From positions 1 to 64,000 of the forward strand of contig NZ_JBHUGH010000007.1 in NCBI RefSeq assembly GCF_042681825.1: 64,000 bases of DNA. The letters run 5' to 3'. A model generated the notes under the pieces. That model ran no database searches and was not told the DNA's origin. It was given only the letters and a program-made list of their open reading frames with translations. Positions 45,231 to 54,300 of the stretch are shown in pieces; the stretch's first letter is position 1; the number at the start of each line of letters is the position of its first letter. The position numbers and the translations under genes are program-made. This DNA comes from Halodurantibacterium flavum. Its GTDB lineage: Bacteria > Pseudomonadota > Alphaproteobacteria > Rhodobacterales > Rhodobacteraceae.

Positions 45231-47945
45231 GCGGGCACCTTCGTGGTCATCTTCGTGTACATATCGAACAGTTTTTCCAGCCGTTCGGTGTCGTTGCGAA
45301 AGCGGCGGCCGATGTAGATGCGTTCCAGAACCTCGTCGTTGTGGTCATGGGCGCCGCGGAGGTTGGCGGGCATTTTTTCGGGGTCGTAGAGGTCGGCGAT
45401 TGTGGCGGGGAAATGCGCCTCGCGGGCCAGAAGGATGCCTTCGGCCGCCGCTGTCAGGTCGGCACGGTTCTTTTCGGTCAGTTTGGGGACGGGGAAGGTG
45501 TTCCATCCCATGGTGTTGGAATAGCGATATCGAGTTTCAAGCTTCCCGCACACCGTGGCGATCCAGACCAGATGCAGGCGCGAGGCGATTAGCGCCATGT
45601 TCCAGAGCGGGGCATCGTATAATGCGAGAGCGAGATTGGATACGCGCACGTCACTGGGCATCAAGCCACACGGCAGGTATTCTCGACGTTCAGAGGAGAC
45701 GCTTGGAACGACAATTGAATTTACTTCTCCGATGATTGTTCGCTCGAACTTGTACGGCGTCAGCAAGCCCGCTTTACCGCGCTCACTCCCACCCTGTCGG
45801 TAGATTCGAATGCGCTCCAAACGCTCCGCAATCGGAGGAGAATGCGAGTTCTGCTTGGTGATCTTCAATCCAAAGACAATATCTTTGCTGCCCATTGATG
45901 AATTCGCTCGACCCGACAATTGGCCTCACGAGAGGAGATGCCTGAGGGAAAGCTTCCAAGAGATCGTTCGCCTCGTCAGGCGACAGCAACAGGTTTCCCT
46001 GATCCCGCGGTATGTTGCCGCCGAACATTGTCGCTATCTCTGCAATTGGTTCCGAGGCACGTTCAACAATAATATTGGCCCCTTCGGTGAGGTAGGCGTT
46101 TATAGATTCAACCGACTTCATAAAGTCGGCTCCATAAATAGCTTTGGACCGTTCACCAACAGCGGCGATCCCGACGATCACACAGGTGACCTGAGCGTTC
46201 TTGCTCGCATTATTGCCCCACAGAAAGTTCTGATGTCCGAAGAAGATTTCTTGTCCGTTCTGAAAAATCCTTGGCCAGATCAACGGAACTTGGACTCCTT
46301 GGCAAATCGAGTTTGTGGAGACAAACGCAAAACATCCGCCATACTTGATGAAGTCCGATGCCTTCCAAAACCAACCCGCAATGTAGTCAATTGCGCGAAC
46401 TTTCTTGTTTCCTGGTAGCAGCGCGTTCAGATCGTCCTTTTGTTCCTTGGTCTGATATTTGTCACCGACATAAGGGGGGTTTCCGCAAACATACGTCTCG
46501 CCCCCTTCGTTCGCGAAGTCGATCTGCGCCTGATCCAGCGGCGACATGAACAGGTCATCGGCCTGAAACTTCACCCCCGTCCCCGTGGGCGGGCAGACCG
46601 ACAGCCAGTCCAGCCGCAGGGCGTTGCCGCAGGTGATCCAGTTCTGCGCGTCCAGCGGCAGGAATTCCGCCAGCGCCTCTTTCTGGCCGCGATAGGTGAC
46701 GTCGCATTGGTATTCCGCGATGATCAGCGCCAGCCGCGCGATCTCGGCCGAGAAATCCCGCAGCTCGATCCCGCGATAGTTGGTCAGGGGAATGTCGGTG
46801 CGCCGCTGCGGCTCGCCCCGTCGCTTGTTGATCTCGTACTCGATGGCGCGCATTTCCTTGTAGGCGATAACAAGAAAGTTGCCCGACCCGCAGGCGGGAT
46901 CGAAAACACGGATCTTGGCCATGCGCGCGCGCAGATTGGCCAGCTTGCGCGCGTTGTCGCCCGCAGCTTCCAGCTCCGCCCGGAGATCATCGAGGAAGAG
47001 CGGGTTCAACACCTTCAGGATGTTCGGCACGGAGGTGTAGTGCATACCGAGGACCGAGCGTTCCTCCTCATCCGCGACGGCCTGAATCATGGACCCGAAG
47101 ATGTCGGGGTTGATCTGCGTCCAGTCGAGGCTGCCGATATGCGACAGGTAGCGCTGCGCGATCTTGGAAAAGCGCGGCGCTTCGGTGGACCCCGAGAAGA
47201 GCCCGCCGTTCACATAGGGAAAGGCATCGGCCCAACGGGGCAGCTTGGCATTGGCACGCTTGTCGATGGGCGTGTTCATCGCGCGGAAGATTTCGCCGAT
47301 CACTTCGTGCGTGTTCGACCCATCGCGGTTCGCCATCTGGTCGATGGTGGCGGTGAACAGGCTGTTACTGACGAAGATGTCTGTGTCTTCGGCGAAAAAG
47401 CAGAAGATCAGCCGCGCCATGAAGTGGTTCATGTCGTGGCGTTTTTCCGCGCTGCCCCAGTCGGGGTTGTCCTTGATCAGCTCGACATAAAGCCGGTTGA
47501 GGCGGCTGGTCGCGCGGATGTCAAAGGCGCTTTCGCGGATCTGCTTGACGGTGGAGATGCCGGCGAGCGGCAGGAAGAAGCCGAAATGGTCGGGGAAATC
47601 GGTGTAGCGGCAGGCGATGGTTTCGCCGGTGGTGATATCCTCAGCCTCGAGGTCGACGCCATCGGTGGCGAGAATGAACTTCGCCTTGGCGCGGGTCGTG
47701 GCGGGGCTGTTGCGAAGGGCGGTCAGGGTCGCCGCGATGTCGCCCGGCGCGCAGGTCGCAAGGTGGATGTTGTTGGTCTGCAGGACGCCGCCGAGGTCGG
47801 ACTTGTTCGACGCGCCGGTGCGCAGCCGCTTGATGGTCGTGTCCTTGTTGCCGAAAGCCATGAGGAAAGCATAGGGGAACTCGGCCGCGTCAAAAGGCTG
47901 CTCGGCAAGTTCGGAAACGGCTTGTTCAATCTCAACGGCGTTCAT
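45227..47945 (-). pseudogene. MmeI/YeeA-like N6-adenine DNA methyltransferase, frameshifted
   Basis: Two overlapping frames together encode about 900 residues. The first frame (from ATG 47945) has the N-terminal domain, the AdoMet motif DPACGSGNFLV, and the catalytic GNPPYVGDKY. It runs to YCLWIEDHQAELAFSS and then goes out of phase. The second frame resumes at PPIAERLERIRIYRQGG and gives the C-terminal target-recognition part to stop 45227. A 1-nt loss (or 2-nt gain) around 45830-45842, in a CTCCTCC run, would explain it. It could be real inactivation, phase variation or a base-call error. Confidence 0.85.
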
Positions 47946-48364
47946 GGGGCTGTCCAGGGGTTGATCAGGTCGATCTCGCAACCCTCGAAGTCAGGCGTAT
48001 TGCGCGTTGCGACCGTGGCGCCGCAGGCGTGGGCAATGGATGCGATCTGGCAATCGGCCTGGGCGATCGGCCGCCCGGCGGACCGTCGTGCGGCAGCGAT
48101 GGTGGCATAGGACTGCGCGGCGTCGCTGTCGAAGGGCAGGATACGACCGGCGAGGTCTTCGCGCAGGATACGGTCCACCGCGTCAACCAGCGCGGCGCGG
48201 CGCTTGCCGTTCCCCATGATCGCGAGGCCGTAGCGCAGCTCTGCCTCCGATATCGAGGTCAGATAGACGTTGAGCCCGTCCTGTGCCGACAGCCAGTGTT
48301 CGACCTTGGGCTCCGGGGCCGAGCGCAACAGCTCCGAGATGACATTCGTATCGAGGATGATCAT
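47942..48364 (-). CDS. vapC: PIN-domain toxin VapC
   Basis: The 140-residue PIN RNase starts MIILDTNVISELLR with the first Asp. Further acidic residues are in SISEAELRYGL, AQADCQIASIA and TRNTPDFEG. VapC toxins cleave RNA, often initiator tRNA. It lies 3 bp after its antitoxin and overlaps the methyltransferase start as ATGA. Confidence 0.92.
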   Translation of the reverse strand: MIILDTNVISELLRSAPEPKVEHWLSAQDGLNVYLTSISEAELRYGLAIMGNGKRRAALVDAVDRILREDLAGRILPFDSDAAQSYATIAAARRSAGRPIAQADCQIASIAHACGATVATRNTPDFEGCEIDLINPWTAP

Positions 48365-48367
48365 GCG

Positions 48368-48616
48368 TCAGGCCTGGTCGAACGCGGGCGGTTCACGCAT
48401 GGCTTCACGCTGCGGAAGGTCGAGATCAACACCGCCCAGAGGCGTGACCCGTGCACGGATGGCCGCGGCAAGATCGTGGGATGGCTTCGCTTCGCCGACA
48501 ACATGGCGCAGGATCTCGCGCGCCTCCTCTTCCATCGAGCGGCCATGCTCGGCTGCGCGTATGCGAAGGCGGCGCTTCACGTCATCGTCAAGGTTCCGGA
48601 TGGTAATGCTTGCCAT
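48368..48616 (-). CDS. vapB: FitA/VapB-type ribbon-helix-helix antitoxin
   Basis: The 82-residue protein starts MASITIRNLDDDVKRRLRIR, a typical FitA/VapB ribbon-helix-helix DNA-binding domain. The C-terminal tail would block VapC. A strong AGGAGGAT ribosome site precedes it. Probably the first gene of the long minus-strand operon. Confidence 0.9.
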   Translation of the reverse strand: MASITIRNLDDDVKRRLRIRAAEHGRSMEEEAREILRHVVGEAKPSHDLAAAIRARVTPLGGVDLDLPQREAMREPPAFDQA

Positions 48617-48664
48617 GATATCCTCCTGAGAGAAGTGTAATCATCGCAATCAATGCGATCAAGA

Positions 48665-48940
48665 CTAATCGCCTGAGTGCAGAGCCTCATAGCCCCGCCG
48701 CTTCTTCACCGCTGCCAGCTTCATCAACGCGGTGATGGCCTTGCCTTCATCCGGGTGGGTCTCGACCATCATCTGGCCCCGGAAGCCGATCCGGCCCCAT
48801 TCACGCACAAGGCTGGCTCGACCGAACAGATCGCGCTGAACGCTCAGCCGATAGAAGCGACGCATGTTCCGCGCCGGATCGATCCGGCGCATCTGCACGT
48901 CGGTCGGGAAGACATCGAGCTGGATCGGGCTATGGTACAT
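48665..48940 (-). CDS. WGR-domain protein
   Basis: The 91-residue single WGR domain reads ARNMRRFYRLSVQRDLFGR then VREWGRIGFRGQMM. WGR domains bind nucleic acids in PARPs and in stand-alone bacterial proteins common on plasmids. It lies 48 bp before vapB on the same strand. Confidence 0.88.
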   Translation of the reverse strand: MYHSPIQLDVFPTDVQMRRIDPARNMRRFYRLSVQRDLFGRASLVREWGRIGFRGQMMVETHPDEGKAITALMKLAAVKKRRGYEALHSGD

Positions 48941-49025
48941 GTAGTGATCAATTGAGGTTTCCTACACAATATCAGGTGGAAGTGTGCGCTTCCACCTCGA
49001 TTTGCCCGCCAAGGAAAAAGGGGGC

Positions 49026-49958
49026 TCATGCCCCCTTCTCGAACTTCATGACCGGGATGCCGAGCTTTTTGGCCTTGTCGGCGAGGTTCTCCTGGATGCC
49101 GGTGCCCGGGAAGACGAAAACACCCACCGGCAGCACGTCCAGCATGGCGTCGTTGCGCTTGAAGGGGGCGGCTTTTGCATGCTTGGCCCAGTCCGGCTTG
49201 AAGGCCACCTGCGTCACGCCCCGGGCCTCGGCCCATTTGGCGGCGATGAGCTCTGCGCCCTTCGGGCTGCCACCATGGAGAAGGACCATGTCGGGATACT
49301 TGGTCCGGACCTGGTCGAGCTTGCCCCAGATCAGGCGGTGATCGTTGAAGTCGGTCCCGCCGGTGAGGGCGACTTTGGGGCCTGCGGGGAGCATCACCTC
49401 GGTTTCCGCGCGGCGCTTGGCGGCCAGGAAGTCGCGGCTGTCGATCAGCGCTGCGGTCATGTGTTGGCGGTTCACCATCGAGCCAGTGCGGGGCCGCCAG
49501 GTCGATCCCGTGTGATGGACGAACTCGGTGGCGGCGTGATCGCGCATCATGTCCATGCAGTTGCGCCGTTCGATCAGCGTCAGGCCTTCGGCCGTCAGGC
49601 GCTCGAGTTCGGTGGATTCCACCTCGGAGCCGTCCTGCTCGCGCTGGAGGCGGCGCTGCGCCTGCTCGTTCTCATCGAGCGACCGCTCGATCCGGGCCGT
49701 GGCGCGGTGGAAGAGGTTGACCTGGCCCCAGAGCACCTCTTCGAGGTCGGGTTCCATGCGGGTGTCTTCCAGGGTCGCAACGAGGGCGTCGAAGATGTCG
49801 GCGACGGCGACCGCAAGGCGCTGCCCATCGGGCATCGGGCGCGGATCGGGCTCGTCAAAGGGGCGGTAGCCGTAGAGCTGCAGCTCGTCGAGCGCATGGG
49901 CGGTCTGGGATGCGGTGTGGGCGGGTTCATACGCGTCGTCGTGGGTGTGGATCGTCAT
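49026..49958 (-). CDS. DUF2493 domain protein
   Basis: The 310-residue protein has an N-terminal part with Tyr/Pro- and Glu/Arg-rich helical segments. The C-terminal DUF2493 (Rossmann-like, SLOG-related) domain reads KVALTGGTDFNDHRLIW ... VLLHGGSPKGAELIAAKWAEARG ... VFVFPGTGIQENLADKA. It may bind a nucleotide-derived ligand. Common on alphaproteobacterial plasmids. Confidence 0.85.
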   Translation of the reverse strand: MTIHTHDDAYEPAHTASQTAHALDELQLYGYRPFDEPDPRPMPDGQRLAVAVADIFDALVATLEDTRMEPDLEEVLWGQVNLFHRATARIERSLDENEQAQRRLQREQDGSEVESTELERLTAEGLTLIERRNCMDMMRDHAATEFVHHTGSTWRPRTGSMVNRQHMTAALIDSRDFLAAKRRAETEVMLPAGPKVALTGGTDFNDHRLIWGKLDQVRTKYPDMVLLHGGSPKGAELIAAKWAEARGVTQVAFKPDWAKHAKAAPFKRNDAMLDVLPVGVFVFPGTGIQENLADKAKKLGIPVMKFEKGA

Positions 49959-50080
49959 CGGTTTCTTGCCTCCGGGCCTGTCTCGTCCGCGCGACAACCC
50001 GCGCGGCCTTCATGGGCTGCGAAAGCCGTCACGGGGGACGCCCCTTCACCCCGCCTTCGGGGCCGGAACGCATGTGGAGG

Positions 50081-50163
50081 AGGACGGGGGGCGGCTGATT
50101 TGTCTTTCGCGATGCAAAGGCGGGGCTTGTCCCCGCCGGTGGAAATCAGTCGCCCCCCGTCCT
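50081..50163. repeat. Large nested hairpin in a gene-free stretch
   Basis: 21-bp arms (50081-50101 and 50143-50163) pair with one G-T wobble: ACGGGGGGCGGCTGATTT against AAATCAGTCGCCCCCCGT plus three flanking pairs. Inside the 41-nt loop, GGCGGGG (50119-50125) pairs with CCCCGCC (50131-50137). The gene-free stretch 49959-50329 otherwise has no supported gene. Possible roles: single-strand origin, structured RNA or strong terminator. Confidence 0.65.
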
Positions 50164-50329
50164 TGAAGGGGCGGCACCTTTGACGGCCGCCTGCCCATCT
50201 CTTGAAGGCCGCGCGGGTGTCGGGTGGATGAGATTCACCCGGAAAAAGGCAAAGGTGATGATCCACACCCACGACAAGAATCCGTAACCCCTGCCGCGCA
50301 CTCCCAGACAGCCTCTTGCGCGATGCTGC

Positions 50330-51361
50330 TCAGCCTGACAGGCGATGCCGATCCTCAAGCCCGATCTGCCCTGCCAGATGCTGGCGCAGCGCCTTTTTGC
50401 CGTTCGCCCGGAGATCATCGTTGAAATCCCCGAGCCGTGGTTCCAGCACCCGTACGGCAATCCCGACCTCTGTGGCTCTGACGCTCAACCTCTCTGCCGC
50501 GCGTTGCCCGGCCGGATCGCGGTCGATCGCGATGTAGAGTCGCTGCAATCCCTCTGGCAGCAGGACGGCCCCGAGGTGACCCGACGAGAGCGCCGCCCAG
50601 AGGGGAAGGCCGGAGGCCGCCTCGGACAGGGACAGCATGGTCTCGATGCCCTCGCCGATCACGAGGATGTCATCATGCGGGGTCAGCCTGACGGCATTGC
50701 CGAGGAGGTGACCCATGGCACGCCGCTGCGTCTCGACAGCCGCCTTGCCCTTGCCGTCGTGCGCAAGCCAGGTGCGATGCACACCCTGCAAGGCCCCTGC
50801 CCCATCGGTGACCGCCGCTATCAGCGCCGGTCTGGGGATGCTCCGGGTCTGGCCATCATCTCGATGCCAGCACTTCGGGTGGAAGCGCAGCGCGCTCATC
50901 GTGCCGCCTTGGGTGATGCCTCGGGAGCGGAGGTAGGTGTCGGCAAGCGTGCCTGCGACCGGCACCGAGGCTGCAAACAATCGCGCCGCCGCCGCTGGCG
51001 TGCCACCGGGGGCTTTGGCCTTCTTCGGCACTGGCGCATCCGGGAGGACCGGCTGGGGACGGCCCAAATGCGCTCGGGCCTCGGCCAGAAGATCGGGAAA
51101 GCGCGAGATCCCGGTTCGCTCGCGGATGATGTCCAGAAGATCGCCATGCAGTCCGACAGCCGCGTCCTGCCATTTGCCACGGGCTCCCGGTCCTGATGTG
51201 GGTCCAGTCAGCCGCACAAAGAGCGAGCGGCCAGGGTTGTTCTGCAGATCGCCCACGATCCAGTAGGACCCTTCCCGCCGTCCGGCGGGAAGGTAAGCGC
51301 GACAGACGCCTTCGGCGTTTTCCGCCAAAGCGCGGATCAGATCTTCGGTCTCGGAATACAT
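50330..51361 (-). CDS. Toprim-domain primase-like protein
   Basis: The 343-residue protein has an N-terminal domain with a zinc-free primase-like layout. The C-terminal Toprim core has ILVIGEGIETMLSLSEAA (Glu) and LYIAIDRDPAGQRAAERL (DxD). It is typical of plasmid/phage Toprim proteins that follow the large strawberry-notch helicase gene; the gap here is 3 bp. Confidence 0.85.
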   Translation of the reverse strand: MYSETEDLIRALAENAEGVCRAYLPAGRREGSYWIVGDLQNNPGRSLFVRLTGPTSGPGARGKWQDAAVGLHGDLLDIIRERTGISRFPDLLAEARAHLGRPQPVLPDAPVPKKAKAPGGTPAAAARLFAASVPVAGTLADTYLRSRGITQGGTMSALRFHPKCWHRDDGQTRSIPRPALIAAVTDGAGALQGVHRTWLAHDGKGKAAVETQRRAMGHLLGNAVRLTPHDDILVIGEGIETMLSLSEAASGLPLWAALSSGHLGAVLLPEGLQRLYIAIDRDPAGQRAAERLSVRATEVGIAVRVLEPRLGDFNDDLRANGKKALRQHLAGQIGLEDRHRLSG

Positions 51362-51364
51362 GGC

Positions 51365-54300
51365 TCAGGACCCTCCACGTGCATGTAGTCCCGTCACAGG
51401 ACAACGTGCAAGAAGCCGCTCGAGAACGGCGATGCCGCTGGCGTCGGTGGGGCAGAAGAGGCGCAGCTTCCAGCTGATGATCTCCGAGAAGAAGCCATCG
51501 GCCTTGAGCCGGTCTTTGGCGGCCTCGGAGAAGCCCGACAGTTCTACCCGGTTCACACCCATGACGCGGGACCGGTGCAACTCCATCCCCTCGGCCAGGC
51601 GCACGACGGTCTTGCCCTCCAGAACGAGGGCAAGAACCTGCGCGGCTGTCAGCTGCGGCGCATCAGCGGCCAGCGTCGTCGCGACCCAAGACGGCGAGAC
51701 GCGGCGACCGATGATGCGCTGGCCATCGTCGGTCTGCAGCCGGTAGACTCGGGTTTCGTCCTGGGGAAGCTGCTTCCAGATCGGCAGCAGCAGCCCCGCC
51801 ACGATATGCAGCGTGGTTTCCGTGAATTCCGGCACCTCGGCCAGTTCCGCGGTCCAGGCTGCAGTGAAGGCCGCCCGATCTGCCTCAAGCCAGTGGGTTT
51901 CTTCCATGATCTTCATAGGCACGGTGCTGGCGTCAGTCGGGCGGATCAGCCGCAGGCGGGGCTCGATGGTGCCGTCGTCCATCATTAGGCTGGTGGCGGG
52001 CGCCTGCACGGCAGACCGGCCCGAGCGGCTGTTGACCAGCAGGCGTGCCTTTGGATCGTCGAGCCAGTCGAGCGCATCCGCCAGTGACAGCGGTGTATTG
52101 CGCCGCTTCTCCGCGATGGTGAGAAGCTGGGTTTCCGCGCCGGAGCCGGGATGGGTGTAGATCACCCGGGCATCCGTGACGCGAAAGCTTTCGGCGCGCA
52201 GCGTCTCGAGCCCGAGGTCGTAGACCCCGGCCGCGATGGCCCCCTCGATCCGCTGATCGAGCAACTCCTCGAAGGCCGCGAAGAGCACAGCCTGCATGTC
52301 GATTGTGAGCGCCAGCAGGCGATTGAGGAAGGTCGTGATCGGCGGCAGGTCATCCTTCAGACCGTTGTCATCGGTCAGGCTGAGGCCGGTCGCATCCTCA
52401 AACGCCCCGAGCGAGCAGCCCGCAACATCACCGCGATAGAGGCGGCGGTAAAGCTGGCGCAGAGCGTCGCGGGCATAGGGAGACTCCAGGTTGTCCTCGG
52501 GCCGGAACAGCCCCTGCCCGCCGGTTTGACGCTGGCCGCGCGTGATGGCACCCAGCGTGTCGAGACGGCGGGCGATGGTCGACAGGAACCGCTTCTCCGC
52601 TTTCACATCGGTAGCAACGGGCCGGAACAGCGGTGGTTGCGCCTGGTTGGTGCGGTTGGTGCGGCCCAGTCCCTGAATGGCCGCATCGGCCTTCCAGCCC
52701 GGTTCCAGCAGATAGTGGACCCGCAGGCGCTGGTTCTTGGCGCCAAGATCGGCGTGATAGCTGCGCCCCGTGCCGCCGGCATCCGAGAAGATCAGGATGC
52801 GCTTCTGGTCATCCATAAAGGCGGCGGTTTCCGCGAGGTTGGCAGAGCCCGCCCGGCTTTCCACGACCAAGCGGGCGGCAGAGCCCTCGCCTTTGCGCAC
52901 GATGCGGCGCGACCGGCCCGTCACTTCCGCCACCAGATCCGTGCCGAAGCGCTGGACGATCTGGTCGAGCGCCCCAGGCACAGGCGGCAGCGAGGCCAGC
53001 TTTTCGATCAGCGCATCGCGGCGGCGCACCGCCTCGCGGCATTCGACCGGCTGGCCATCGCGCGTGACCGGGCGCGAGGAGAGGTTGCCTTCGCTGTCAG
53101 TGAAGGGCTCATAGAGCTGCACCGGGAAGGAATGGGCGAGGTAGTCCAGGCAAGCCTCTCTTGGCGTGATATCCACCCGCACATCGTTCCACTCATCCGT
53201 GGGGATCTCCGACAGGCGGCGCTCCATCAGCGCCTCACCTGTCGAGACGATCTGGATGACAGCCGCATGGCCTGCGGTGAGATCAGCGGCGATGGCGGCG
53301 ATCAGGGTGGGGGTTTTCATCGAGGTCAGCAGATGGCCGAAGAAGCGCTGCTTGGCGGACTCGAAAGCCGAGCGGGCGGCGGACTTGGCTTGGCGGTTCA
53401 GCGTACCGCCGGATTCGCCAGTAATGTTGGCCGCTTCCAGCGCCGCGGACAGGTTCCGATGTATGACTCCGAAGGCGAGCGCATATGCATCATAGGTCCC
53501 GCGCTGCTCCGGCGTCAGCGCATGTTCCAGCATCTCGTATTCGACGCCGTCATAGGACAGCGAGCGCGCCGTGTAGAGGCCAAGCGACCGCAGATCGCGG
53601 GCCAGGACCTCCATCGCGGCAACGCCGCCAGCTTCAATAGCTTGCACAAATTCGGCCCGCGTCGAAAACGGAAAGTCCTCGCCGCCCCAAAGACCGAGGC
53701 GCTGCGCATAGGCGAGGTTATGGACTGAGGTCGCCCCCGTGGCCGAAACATAGACCACGCGGGCATTGGGCAACCTGTGCTGCAAGCGCAGACCCGCCCT
53801 GCCCTGTTGCGAGGCCGTGATATCGCCGCGCTCGCCTTTCGATCCAGCGGCGTTGGCCATGGCATGGCTTTCGTCAAACAGGATCACCCCGTCAAAATCC
53901 GCCCCAAGCCAGTCGACGATCTGATCGACGCGGGATTTCCTGGCGCCGCGTTCTTCCGAGCGCAGCGTGGCATAGGTGGTGAAGAGGATGCCTTCGGTCA
54001 GCGGGATGTCTTTGCCTTGCGCGAAGCGCGACAGCGGCGTCACCAGCAAGCGTTCCTGTCCGAGTGCGGACCAGTCGCGCTGCGCATCCTCCAGCAGCTT
54101 GTCGCTTTTGGAGATCCAGAGCGCTTTGCGCCGACCCTGCGCCCAGTTGTCGAGCAGGATGCCGGCGGACTGGCGGCCCTTGCCCGCGCCCGTGCCATCG
54201 CCGAGGAAGAACCCGCGGCGGAAACGGATGGCGTCAGCGGCATCGTCCGGCGCGGCCGAGACCATATCGCCGGTTTCATCGACAGTCCAAGACCCCGCGA

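Noticed and set aside
41455..47945. Assignment as a classical BREX or DISARM system
   Set aside because: No pglZ, brxC, brxL, drmA or drmB-type genes are seen; only the methyltransferase and helicase are generally similar.
46440..48110. Long plus-strand frame opposite the methyltransferase
   Set aside because: Antisense shadow in GC-rich DNA; the minus strand encodes clear methyltransferase motifs.
52151..53728. 525-codon plus-strand frame opposite the strawberry-notch helicase
   Set aside because: Antisense shadow of a gene with well-conserved helicase motifs.
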